Below, one piece after another: positions 53,101 to 64,000 of a stretch of DNA of 64,000 nt. The stretch is taken from NCBI RefSeq assembly GCF_021155765.1, contig NC_060106.1, positions 13,108,031 through 13,172,030 on the forward strand. Reading direction: 5' to 3'. The number at the start of each line of letters is the position of its first letter. Positions within the stretch are counted from its first letter, which is position 1. This stretch comes from Diprion similis (taxonomy: Eukaryota; Arthropoda; Insecta; Hymenoptera; Diprionidae). The notes under the pieces were generated by a model. It was not told the origin of the DNA. It saw only the letters and a list, made by a program, of their open reading frames with translations, and made no database searches. A program made the position numbers and the translations under genes.

Positions 53101-56100
53101 AGTACCCTAAAGAATTAATTGCAGCACTTTTCAAAGTCGTCGAAATTTTCGCAAAAATGCAAAGGGGTTAGCCTTGGATTTTTTTTGGCCGAAAAATCTT
53201 TTGTCTGGGAATCGATCCGTATGACGCTTTTTAGACTAATTCGACGCCCAGGAACTCAGAAAACACATGAAAAATAGCCTAGGACCAGCAGCAGAGAAAT
53301 GACGATGAAAATCTGCAGTTTTTCGGCTGTAACTTTGCAGGTGATGCTCGCAGCGTATCGGGACTGCGATTAATCGATTCCTCTCGCAAAATCACGTCGG
53401 AATAGTACCCTAAAGAATTAATTGCAGCACTTTTCAAAGTCGTCGAAATTTTCGCCAAAAATGCAAAGGGGTTAGCCTTGGATTTTTTTTGGCCGAAAAA
53501 TCTTTTGTCTGGGAATCGATCCGTATGACGCTTTTTAGACTAATTCGACGCCCAGGAACTCAGAAAACACATGAAAAATAGCCTAGGACCAGCAGCAGAG
53601 AAATGACGATGAAAATCTGCAGTTTTTCGGCTGTAACTTTGCAGGTGTTGCTCGCAGCGTATCGGGACTGCGATTAATCGATTCCTCTCGCAAAATCACG
53701 TCGGAATAGTACCCTACAGAATTAATTGCAGCACTTTTCAAAGTCGTCGAAATTTTCGCCAAAAATGCAAAGGGGTTAGCCTTGGATTTTTTTTGGCCGA
53801 AAAATCTTTTGTCTGGGAATCGATCCGTATGACGCTTTTTAGACTAATTCGACGCCCAGGAACTCAGAAAACACATGAAAAATAGCCTAGGACCAGCAGC
53901 AGAGAAATGACGATGAAAATCTGCAGTTTTTCGGCTGTAACTTTGCAGGTGTTGCTCGCAGCGTAACGGGACTGCGATTAATCGATTCCTCTCGCAAAAT
54001 CACGTCGGAATAGTACCCTGAGGAATTAATTGCAGCACTTTTCAAAGTCGTCGAAATTTTCGCCAAAAATGCAAAGGGGTTAGCCTTGGATTTTTTTTGG
54101 CCGAAAAATCTTTTGTCTGGGAATCCATCCGTTTGACGCTTTTTAGACTAATTCGACGCCCAGGAACTCAGAAAACACATGAAAAATAGCCTAGGACCAG
54201 CAGCAGAGAAATGACGATGAAAATCTGCAGTTTTTCGGCTGTAACTTTGCAGGTGTTGCTCGCAGCGTATCGGGACTGCGATTAATCGATTCCTCTCGCA
54301 AAATCACGTCGGAATAGTACCCTAAAGAATTAATTGCAGCACTTTTCAAAGTCGTCGAAATTTTCGCCAAAAATGCAAAGGGGTTAGCCTTGGATTTTTT
54401 TTGGCCGAAAAATCTTTTGTCTGGGAATCGATCCGTATGACGCTTTTTAGACTAATTCGACGCCCAGGAACTCAGAAAACACATGAAAAATAGCCTAGGA
54501 CCAGCAGCAGAGAAATGACGATTAAAATCTGCAGTTTTTCGGCTGTAACTTTGCAGGTGTTGCTCGCAGCGTATCGGGACTGCGATTAATCGATTCCTCT
54601 CGCAAAATTACGTCGGAATAGTACCCTAAAGAATTAATTGCAGCACTTTTTAAAGTCGTCGAAATTTTCGCAAAAATGCAAAGGGGTTAGCCTTGGATTT
54701 TTTTTGGCCGAAAAATCTTTTGTCTGGGAATCGATCCGTATGACGCTTTTTAGACTAATTCGACGCCCAGGAACTCAGAAAACACATGAAAAATAGCCTA
54801 GGACCAGCAGCAGAGAAATGACGATGAAAATCTGCAGTTTTTAGGCTGTAACTTTGCAGGTGTTGCTAGCAGCGTATCGGGACTGCGATTAATCGATTCC
54901 TCTCGCAAAATTACGTCGGAATAGTACCCTAAAGAATTAATTGCAGCACTTTTCAAAGTCGTCGAAATTTTCGCCAAAAATGCAAAGGGGTTAGCCTTGG
55001 ATTTTTTTTGGCCGAAAAATCTTTTGTCTGGGAATCGATCCGTATGACGCTTTTTAGACTAATTCGACGCCCAGGAACTCAGAAAACACATGAAAAATAG
55101 CCTAGGACCAGCAGCAGAAAAATGACGATGAAAATCTGCAGTTTTTCGGCTGTAACTTTGCAGGTGTTGCTCGCAGCGTATCGGGACTGCGATTAATCGA
55201 TTCCTCTCGCAAAATCACGTCGGAATAGTACCCTAAAGAATTAATTGCAGCACTTTTCAAAGTCGTCGAAATTTTCGCCAAAAATGCAAAGGGGTTAGCC
55301 TTGGATTTTTTTTGGCCGAAAAATCTTTTGTCTGGGAATCAATCCGTATGACGCTTTTTAGACTAATTCGACGCCCAGGAACTCAAAAAACACATAAAAA
55401 GTAGCCTAGGACCAGCAGCAGAGAAATGACGATGAAAATCTGCAGTTTTTCGGCTGTAACTTTGCGGGTGTTGCTCGCAGCGTATCGGGACTGCGATTAA
55501 TCGATTCCTCTCGCAAAATTACGTCGGAATAGTACCCTAAAGAATTAATTGCAGCACTTTTCAAAGTCGTCGAAATTTTCGCCAAAAATGCAAAGGGGTT
55601 AGCCTTGGATTTTTTTTGGCCGAAAAATCTTTTGTCTGGGAATCGATCCGTATGACGCTTTTTAGACTAATTCGACGCCCAGGAACTCAGAAAACACATG
55701 AAAAATAGCCTAGGACCAGCAGCAGAGAAATGACGATGAAAATCTGCAGTTTTTCGGCTGTAACTTTGCAGGTGTTGCTCGCAGCGTATCGGGACTGCGA
55801 TTAATCAATTCCTCTCGCAAAATTACGTCGGAATAGTACCCTAAAGAATTAATTGCAGCACTTTTCAAAGTCGTCGAAATTTTCGCCAAAAATGCAGAGG
55901 GGTTAGCCTTGGATTTTTTTTGGCCGAAAAATCTTTTGTCTGGGAATCGATCCGTATGACGCTTTTTAGACTAATTCGACGCCCAGGAACTCAGAAAACA
56001 CATGAAAAATAGCCTAGGACCAGCAGCAGAGAAATGACGATGAAAATCTGCAGTTTTTCGGCTGTCACTTTGCGGGTGTTGCTCGCAGCGTATCGGGACT

Positions 56101-59100
56101 GCGATTAATCGATTCCTCTCGCAAAATCACGTCGGAATAGTACCCTAAGGAATTAATTGCAGCACTTTTCAAAGTCGTCGAAATTTTCGCCAAAAATGCA
56201 AAGGGGTTAGCCTTGGATTTTTTTTGGCCGAAAAATCTTTTGTCTGGGAATCGATCCGTATGACGCTTTTCAGACTAATTCGACGCCCAGGAACTCGGAA
56301 AACACATGAAAAATAGCCTAGGACCAGCAGCAGAGAAATGACGATGAAAATCTGCAGTTTTTCGGCTGTAACTTTGCAGGTGTTGCTCGCAGCGTAACGG
56401 GACTGCGATTAATCGATTCCTCTCGCAAAATTACGTCGGAATAGTACCCTAAAGAATTAATTGCAGCACTTTTCAAAGTCGTCGAAATTTTCGCCAAAAA
56501 TGCAAAGGGGTTAGCCTTGGATTTTTTTTGGCCGAAAAATCTTTTGTCTGGGAATCGATCCGTATGACGCTTTTTAGACTAATTCGACGCCCAGGAACTC
56601 AGAAAACACATGAAAAATAGCCTAGGACCAGCAGCAGAGAAATGACGATGAAAATCTGCAGTTTTCCGGCTGTAACTTTGCGGGTGTTGCTCGCAGCGTA
56701 TCGGGACTGCGATTAATCGATTCCTCTCGCAAAATCACGTCGGAATAGTACCCTAAGGAATTAATTGCAGCACTTTTCAAAGTCGTCGAAATTTTCGCCA
56801 AAAATGCAAAGGGGTTAGCCTTGGATTTTTTTTGGCCGAAAAATCTTTTGTCTGGGAATCGATCCGTATGACGCTCTTTAGACTAATTCGACGCCCAGGA
56901 ACTCAGAAAACACATGAAAAATAGCCTAGGACCAGCAGCAGAGAAATGACGATGAAAATCTGCAGTTTTTCGGCTGTAACTTTGCAGGTGTTGCTAGCAG
57001 CCCATCGGGACTGCGATTAATCGATTCCTCTCGCAAAATTACGTCGGAATAGTACCCTAAAGAATTAATTGCAGCACTTTTCAAAGTCGTCGAAATTTTC
57101 GCCAAAAATGCAAAGGGGTTAGCCTTGGATTTTTCTTGGCCGAAAAATCTTTTGTCTGGGAATCCATCCGTTTGACGCTTTTTAGACTAATTCGACGCCC
57201 AGGAACTCAGAAAACACATGAAAAATAGCCTAGGACCAGCAGCAGAGAAATGACGATGAAAATCTGCAGTTTTTCGGCTGTAACTTTGCAGGTGTTGCTC
57301 GCAGCGTATCGGGACTGCGATTAATCGATTCCTCTCGCAAAATCACGTCGGAATAGTACCCTAAAGAATTAATTGCAGCACTTTTCAAAGTCGTCGAAAT
57401 TTTCGCCAAAAATGCAAAGGGGTTAGCCTTGGATTTTTTTTGGCCGAAAAATCTTTTGTCTGGGAATCGATCCGTATGACGCTTTTTAGACTAATTCGAC
57501 GCCCAGGAACTCAGAAAACACATGAAAAATAGCCTAGGACCAGCAGCAGAGAAATGACGATGAAAATCTGCAGTTTTTCGGCTGTAACTTTGCAGGTGTT
57601 GCTCGCAGCGTAACGGGACTGCGATTAATCGATTCCTCTCGCAAAATTACGTCGGAATAGTACCCTAAAGAATTAATTGCAGCACTTTTCAAAGTCGTCG
57701 AAATTTTCGCCAAAAATGCAAAGGGGTTAGCCTTGGATTTTTTTTGGCCGAAAAATCTTTTGTCTGGGAATCGATCCGTATGACGCTTTTTAGACTAATT
57801 CGACGCCCAGGAACTCAGAAAACACATGAAAAATAGCCTAGGACCAGCAGCAGAGAAATGACGATGAAAATCTGCAGTTTTTCGGCTGTAACTTTGCAGG
57901 TGTTGCTCGCAGCGTATCGGGACTGCGATTAATCGATTCCTCTCGCAAAATCACGTCGGAATAGTACCCTAAGGAATTAATTGCAGCACTTTTCAAAGTC
58001 GTCTAAATTTTCGCCAAAAATGCAAAGGGGTTAGCCTTGGATTTTTTTTGGCCGAAAAATCTTTTGTCTGGGAATCGATCCGTATGACGCTTTTTAGACT
58101 AATTCGACGCCCAGGAACTCAGAAAACACATGAAAAATAGCCTAGGACCAGCAGCAGAAAAATGACGATGAAAATCTGCAGTTTTTCGGCTGTAACTTTG
58201 CGGGTGTTGCTCGCAGCGTATCGGGACTGCGATTAATCGATTCCTCTCGCAAAATCACGTCGGAATAGTACCCTAAGGAATTAATTGCAGCACTTTTCAA
58301 AGTCGTCGAAATTTTCGCAAAAAATGCAAAGGGGTTAGCCTTGGATTTTTTTTGGCCGAAAAATCTTTTGTCTGGGAATCGATCCGTATGACGCTTTTTA
58401 GACTAATTCGACGCCCAGGAACTCAGAAAACACATGAAAAATAGCCTAGGACCAGCAGCAGAGAAATGACGATGAAAATCTGCAGTTTTTCGGCTGTAAC
58501 TTTGCAGGTGTTGCTCGCAGCGTAACGGGACTGCGATTAATCGATTCCTCTCGCAAAATTACGTCGGAATAGTACCCTAAAGAATTAATTGCAGCACTTT
58601 TCAATGTCGTCGAAATTTTCGCCAAAAATGCAAAGGGGTTAGCCTTGGATTTTTTTTGGCCGAAAAATCTTTTGTCTGGGAATCGATCCGTATGACGCTT
58701 TTTAGACTAATTCGACGCCCAGGAACTCAGAAAACACATGAAAAATAGCCTAGGACCAGCAGCAGAGAAATGACGATGAAAATCTGCAGTTTCTCGGCTG
58801 TAACTTTGCAGGTGTTGCTCGCAGCGTATCGGGACTGTGATTAATCGATTCCTCTCGCAAAATCACGTCGGAATAGTACCCTGAAGAATTAATTGCAGCA
58901 CTTTTCAAAGTCGTCGAAATTTTCGCCAAAAATGCAGAGGGGTTAGCCTTGGATTTTTTTTGGCCGAAAAATCTTTTGTCTGGGAATCGATCCGTATGAC
59001 GCTTTTTAGACTAATTCGACGCCCAGGAACTCAGAAAACACATGAAAAATAGCCTAGGACCAGCAGCAGAGAAATGACGATGAAAATCTGCAGTTTTTCG

Positions 59101-60877
59101 GCTGTAACTTTGCAGGTGTTGCTCGCAGCGTATCGGGACTGCGATTAATCGATTCCTCTCGCAAAATTACGTCGGAATAGTACCCTAAAGAATGAATTGC
59201 AGCACTTTTCAAAGTCGTCGAAATTTTCGCCAAAAATGCAGAGGGGTTAGCCTTGGATTTTTTTTGGCCGAAAAATCTTTTGTCTGGGAATCGATCCGTT
59301 TGACGCTTTTTAGACTAATTCGACGCCCAGGAACTCAGAAAACACATGAAAAATAGCCTAGGACCAGCAGCAGAGAAATGACGATGAAAATCTGCAGTTT
59401 TTCGGCTGTCACTTTGCAGGTGTTGCTCGCAGCGTATCGGGACTGCGATTAATCGATTCCTCTCGCAAAATCACGTCGGAATAGTACCCTCAAGAATTAA
59501 TTGCAGCGCTTTTCAAAGTCGTCGAAATTTTCGCCAAAAATGCAAAGGGGTTAGCCTTGGATTTTTTTTGGCCGAAAAATCTTTTGTCTGGGAATCCATC
59601 CGTATGACGCTTTTTAGACTAATTCGACGCCCAGGAACTCAGAAAACACATGAAAAATAGCCTAGGACCAGCAGCAGAGAAATGACGATGAAAATCTGCA
59701 GTTTTTAGGCTGTAACTTTGCAGGTGTTGCTAGCAGCGTATCGGGACTGCGATTAATCGATTCCTCTCGCAAAATTACGTCGGAATAGTACCCTAAAGAA
59801 TTAATTGCAGCACTTTTCAAAGTCGTCGAAATTTTCGCCAAAAATGCAAAGGGGTTAGCCTTGGATTTTTTTTGGCCGAAAAATCTTTTGTCTGGGAATC
59901 GATCCGTATGACGCTTTTTAGACTAATTCGACGCCCAGGAACTCAGAAAACACATGAAAAATAGCCTAGGACCAGCAGCAGAAAAATGACGATGAAAATC
60001 TGCAGTTTTTCGGCTGTAACTTTGCAGGTGTTGCTCGCAGCGTATCGGGACTGCGATTAATCGATTCCTCTCGCAAAATCACGTCGGAATAGTACCCTAA
60101 AGAATTAATTGCAGCACTTTTCAAAGTCGTCGAAATTTTCGCCAAAAATGCAAAGGGGTTAGCCTTGGATTTTTTTTGGCCGAAAAATCTTTTGTCTGGG
60201 AATCAATCCGTATGACGCTTTTTAGACTAATTCGACGCCCAGGAACTCAAAAAACACATAAAAAGTAGCCTAGGACCAGCAGCAGAGAAATGACGATGAA
60301 AATCTGCAGTTTTTCGGCTGTAACTTTGCCGGTGTTGCTCGCAGCGTATCGGGACTGCGATTAATCGATTCCTCTCGCAAAATCACGTCGGAATAGTACC
60401 CTAAAGAATTAATTGCAGCACTTTTCAAAGTCGTCGAAATTTTCGCCAAAAATGCAAAGGGGTTAGCCTTGGATTTTTTTTGGCCGAAAAATCTTTTGTC
60501 TGGAAATCGATCCGTATGACGCTTTTTAGACTAATTCGACGCCCAGGAACTCAGAAAACACATGAAAAATAGCCTAGGACCAGCAGCAGAGAAATGACGA
60601 TGAAAATCTGCAGTTTTTCGGCTGTAACTTTGCAGGTGTTGCTCGCAGCGTATCGGGACTGCGATTAATCGATTCCTCTCGCAAAATCACGTCGGAATAG
60701 TACCCTGAAGAATTAATTGCAGCACTTTTCAAAGTCGTCGAAATTTTCGCCAAAAATGCAAAGGGGTTAGCCTTGGATTTTTTTTGGCCGAAAAATCTTT
60801 TGTCTGGGAATCGATCCGTATGACGCTTTTTAGACTAATTCGACGCCCAGGAACTCAGAAAACACATGAAAAATAGC

Positions 60878-61669
60878 CTAGGACCAGCAGCAGAGAAATG
60901 ACGATGAAAATCTGCAGTTTTTCGGCTGTAACTTTGCAGGTGTTGCTCGCAGCGTATCGGGACTGCGATTAATCGATTCCTCTCGCAAAATTACGTCGGA
61001 ATAGTACCCTAAAGAATTAATTGCAGCACTTTTCAAAGTCGTCGAAATTTTCGCCAAAAATGCAAAGGGGTTAGCCTTAGTCTTTTCCTCATTTCTGGAG
61101 CCGAAATTTTTTGGTTTCGGAACCGATTTGTATGACCCTCTACGGAGTAAATCGACCCCTAGGAACTCAAAAATCACTTGAAAAAGAGCGTAGGACCAAC
61201 AGCAGAGAAATGAGGACGAAAATAAGCAGTTTTTTGCCTGTAACTTTCCAGGCGTTGTTCGGAGCGTATTGGGACTGCGCTGATCCGATTCCTCTCCCAA
61301 AATTACGTAGAGATAGTGCTTGAGAGAAATAATCGCAGCACTTCTTAAACTCGTCGAAATTTTGGCCAAAAATCCAAAGGGGTTAGCCTTAGTTTTTTCC
61401 TCATTTCCGGAGCCGAAAATTTTCCGTTTCGGAATCGATTTGTATGCCCCACCACGGAGTAAATCGACCCCCAGGAATATAAAAATCAAATGAAAAAGAG
61501 CGTAGGACCAGCAGCAGAGAAATGACGACGAAAATCCCCGGTTTTTTGGCTGTAATTTTTGTTGCGTCGCTCGCAACCTATTGGGACTGCGCTTGATCGA
61601 GTTCTCTCGCAAAATCACGTCGGAAAAGTTTTCTGATGAAATAATATTAGCTCTTTTCAACGTCGTCAA
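60878..61669 (-). other. Open frame across right-edge satellite monomers
   Basis: A 263-codon open frame runs antisense through the two outer monomers and into the last core monomer, giving about 2.5 repeats of a 104-residue unit (312 bp = 104 codons). Repeated motifs include SSSFLCCWSYALF, FLGVDLLR, KSIPKRKIFGSGNEEKTKA and FLAKIST. The frame closes at core monomers, where CCTAGG creates a TAG and the shorter 304-bp length shifts frame. Whether it was ever translated is unknown. Confidence 0.45.
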
Positions 61670-61677
61670 AATTTTGG
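61071..61677. repeat. Right edge of the array: diverged 312 bp monomers
   Basis: The last core monomer passes directly into type A monomers (TTAGTCTTTTCCTCATTTC at 61071, TTAGTTTTTTCCTCATTTCC at 61383), the first interval being 312 bp. Similarity ends near TTTTGG at about 61677. Type B monomers, present on the left, are absent here. Confidence 0.9.
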
Positions 61678-62520
61678 AACGACATTATTATCACTCAAAT
61701 AGAATGGGAATCCAATACGGCCTCTATATTTCAGTGTAAATCTTCTTCCTAACCCCAGGTGGTAGGCAACGCCACACAGGATATTTCTGTAGGCAATGCA
61801 GAGTTCTATTTTCGAACCGTACAGAACACCACCTGGAGAGTACACTATAAACACAGTTACTGGAAAATTGTACGCAAATCAACTCACATTGCTTACAGGA
61901 TGATTCTTCAATGTTTTGCATTTAAACATCGACCTTAAAGTATCATTATCTATCAACCTTCCAATAATTGTAGTCCTTATAAATATTACAATAACGCATT
62001 GGAGTGAGTAGACTTTTGATCAGAAGGCGTTGTATGAACCGAGAGAAATCAGCCCAAATTGTATTGCATGCTGTACTTGGGGGCAATGGGGGCTTAACTT
62101 GAGTCAAGAGAGAGAGAGAGCTCCTCATCAACTGCAGAATATTGATAATAATCAAATTACTGTCCTTGTTTTACCGTTGTCATCTTATTATTATGTAGAT
62201 CGTTCATAAATTTTTTGTCAAATCTTGTAGATTTCTGAATTTGTAATATCTAGGGATTTTTTAGAGATATTTTCTTATTGATTCAGAGATATGTTTCATT
62301 CGGTCATTGGCAGCCCCTGCCACTCAGCGCAATCGCAATCACTAGTCATCCCTGAATCAGCTGTGAGCAGATGTTGATTGGATTTTCGCGGGAAACCACA
62401 ACAAAATTCTGCCAAATGACATAAGAACGTCATGAGTACACAATATTTGAACTTTCCAATCGACTAAAGAGCCATACACTCTTGAAATAACCGCTCGGTT
62501 ACTGAATTCAATGATTCACA
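61678..62520. other. Intergenic, right of the array
   Basis: No satellite similarity and no recognised gene. Short minus-strand open frames around 61666-61921 overlap each other in two frames and have no splice or motif support. A GA microsatellite lies at about 62107-62121. The last 200 bp probably include the promoter and 5' UTR of the next gene. Confidence 0.6.
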
Positions 62521-62946
62521 ATGCACTCCGAAGCTGATTCAACCGTCGAAGTGAAAATGGAAATTCAAAACGAACTGTCAACAATCAACACTGTTGTTTT
62601 AAAAATGTAAGTTATTCTTCCACCATTTCCACGTCAAGTCCTGTTTCATCCATGTATGTTCTCAATTCTAATGACAACCTCGCTCACGCACGATTGGTAG
62701 GATTGACATGTATTCGTAACTTGCAGAAAACAGGAGCTCCATGAGATTAATGATATTGTGCAAAGCAATGGATTATTGGATACAACTCTCAAGAATGCCT
62801 TAGGCTCTTTGACCATTTTGGCTCAAGAAGCAGGTGTTAGTGTAGAAGAAATGACGAATACAGGGGAGCAGAATCCACTTACAAATGCACTCTCTAGAAT
62901 CTCAACAGGGTATATAACTGAAAAACTTAAGTCATTATCACATTAA
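62521..62946 (+). CDS. Small two-exon gene, unidentified 101-aa protein
   Basis: Exon 1 is 62521-62606 (28 codons plus AT) and ends at a strong donor (AAAAAT|GTAAGT). Exon 2 is 62727-62946, after acceptor AACTTGCAG. The phases match. The protein starts MHSEADSTVEVKMEIQNEL and continues QELHEINDIVQSNGLLDTTL, then ALGSLTILAQEAGVSVEEM; it ends EKLKSLSH. It is hydrophilic and mostly heptad-like, with no signal peptide or membrane segment, so a short coiled-coil subunit of a larger complex is plausible (inference). I do not recognise the family. It converges with HACL1, whose stop is 677 bp downstream on the other strand. Confidence 0.65.
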
Positions 62947-63622
62947 CAATTTTGGTCAAGTACTAGAGAACACAGGGTACGCCATACAGTACAGTCAATC
63001 ATACTGTTAATTTATTGCTAATGGATTTACTAATTGAACTGATGATTGCATCTGAAATATGCTTTTCTCATACCACCTAAGACTTAGGTTACAGATAATC
63101 ATGGATGTACCCACTAATTATGCTTGAAATCACTAAGGATCTTATGAAAAGTCAGCTCTTGTTTTTAACATTCGCAGGGTAGTCTTAAAGACTGTAGTGA
63201 CGACTAAATAATGCGATCCTGAATGGTGAATCGTTGAACCGTATTTTTTTGAGCTCTTATTGTTAGACATGTGTTTGTTCCTCCTCGTGTGGCTTCTATA
63301 CTATATTATTATAAGAATCCATAGTACCCGAATTAATACTTCCAAAAGTATTGTTACTGGTCTAAGACTGTTAATTAATCCTCCCATACAACTTATTACT
63401 GAGATGAAGTCGTAACCATTCATGGTCAAGATAATATTACATTGCGACAAAAGCATTTGTGAGTATAGATGGAATAGTCAATTATATTGGTTAGCAAATA
63501 GATTACAATTTTTCTCTCGTTCTCATTACCTGTCCACCAGTGTTATACATTTTTGCTAATGATTATAGTGTAACTTATCTTTGTTCCTTAAAAAACATTG
63601 TATAAAATTCTTAATGTAATAT
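62947..63622. other. Convergent 3' UTR region between the small gene and HACL1
   Basis: AT-rich with no coding signal. A minus-strand AATAAA at about 63011-63016 could polyadenylate HACL1. No clear hexamer for the plus-strand gene is seen before 63700. Confidence 0.5.
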
Positions 63623-63963
63623 TTATAATTTGGACTCTGTTAGCCAATTGAAGCTCTGTGTTTTACGATCAGCTAAAGGGTCGATCATAGTGTTGATTAT
63701 ACTTGGTGAATCAGTTTCCTGAAAAAATAAATCACTTTACATACATCTGCTGCTGAATTCAATTTCTATTGTAGTATTAGTTCATGTATTTAATTATTAG
63801 TTATGTAAAATAAATATTTTCTCATTTAAAGTATATCACCTTCAAGGCACTTTTGACAGCTTTTTCTAATTCAGGTATTGTTGTACAAAAATGACCCTTC
63901 TTTCCAAACATTTCCATTATCTTCTCATAGTGTGTTTCGACAGTCAGTGAACGGGTTGGTGTT
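63623..63963 (-). CDS. HACL1: 2-hydroxyacyl-CoA lyase 1, C-terminal exons (partial)
   Basis: Thiamine-diphosphate-dependent peroxisomal lyase of fatty-acid alpha-oxidation; it cleaves 2-hydroxyacyl-CoA to formyl-CoA and an aldehyde. Two exons are visible. 63840-63963 encodes TPTRSLTVETHYEKIMEMFG, then KKGHFCTTIPELEKAVKSAL. The last exon, 63623-63718, encodes ETDSPSIINTMIDPLADRK, then TQSFNWLTESKL and a stop. The junction is AAG|GTGATA to TTTTTTCAG|GAA, phase 0. The upstream acceptor (TTTGCACACAG) at 63964 shows that the gene continues beyond the window. The final residues SKL are a canonical type 1 peroxisomal targeting signal. The spacing and the MIDP/FNWLT pattern fit HACL1 better than other ThDP enzymes such as ILVBL. 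Confidence 0.93.
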
Positions 63964-64000
63964 CTGTGTGCAAATAATTGTAGGTGAATTCAAAATTCCA

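Larger units (their letters stand above)
31120..61677. repeat. 30.6 kb satellite array, about 100 tandem monomers
   Basis: Direct head-to-tail repeats. Using TTAGCC as the landmark, occurrences fall at 31266, 31578, 31889, 32200, then 95 intervals to 61071, and 61383. The 95 core intervals total 28,871 bp: 86 of 304 bp and nine of 303 bp. The nine short ones each lack one C in the CGCCAAAAATG stretch (near 41301, 42212, 43731, 44946, 50113, 51024, 51631, 53150, 54669). Core monomers differ from one another at only a few positions. Nearly every monomer has one CTGCAG, an ATCGAT and a CCTAGG. The array contains no spacers, no transposase and no known gene. No CENP-B box match was found. Copy number depends on correct assembly. 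Confidence 0.98.

Noticed and set aside
31120..61677. CRISPR-like regular direct repeats
   Set aside because: The repeats are contiguous 304-bp monomers with no unique spacers and no cas genes, in a eukaryotic genome; this is satellite DNA.
31120..61677. CENP-B box within the satellite monomer
   Set aside because: The only CGGGA context in the monomer (GCAGCGTATCGGGA) lacks the required TTCG and central A at the correct spacing.
61666..61921. Overlapping minus-strand ORFs at the right edge of the array
   Set aside because: Two frames overlap over the same DNA and neither shows motifs or compatible splice sites with neighbours.

Overview
The window is nuclear DNA from an animal, almost certainly an insect. 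The genes are split by GT-AG introns, the non-coding DNA is AT-rich, and the reconstructed TAK1, ARFGEF3/BIG3 and HACL1 proteins read as arthropod orthologues. A hymenopteran such as a sawfly or parasitoid is my best guess, but that is an inference and not shown by any single sequence.

Left third (1-26.6 kb): two conserved genes lie head to head. On the minus strand, a 22-exon gene for an ARFGEF3/BIG3-like protein (about 2,222 aa) runs from an ATG at 17553 to a TAA at 2513. On the plus strand, nine coding exons for the MAP3 kinase TAK1 (596 aa) run from 18000 to 26586. Only 446 bp separates the two start codons, so they probably share a promoter. I joined every exon by splice sites and reading phase. 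Two junctions appear to use GC-AG introns. Two further candidate coding segments lie inside ARFGEF3 introns: a possible alternative last exon on the same strand and a small membrane-protein ORF on the opposite strand. An unidentified minus-strand exon may lie at 931-1028.

Middle (26.6-61.7 kb): after TAK1 there is about 3.7 kb of ordinary AT-rich DNA with a two-copy dispersed repeat, a pair of NRF1-like palindromes and a degenerate satellite monomer. Then comes a 30.6 kb tandem array (31120-61677). Its core is exactly 95 repeat intervals, 86 of 304 bp and nine of 303 bp. Older diverged monomers of 311-312 bp flank the core on both sides. The array has higher-order structure: a five-monomer period of 1,519 bp and large duplicated blocks. 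The outer 312-bp monomers are a multiple of three and carry an open minus-strand frame that the core monomers have lost.

Right end (61.7-64 kb): a small two-exon plus-strand gene encodes an unidentified 101-aa protein. It converges on the 3' end of a minus-strand HACL1 gene (2-hydroxyacyl-CoA lyase), whose protein ends in the peroxisomal signal SKL. The window's genes have unrelated roles (signalling kinase, Sec7-like scaffold, peroxisomal lyase). The unusual feature is a large, internally structured satellite between single-copy genes.
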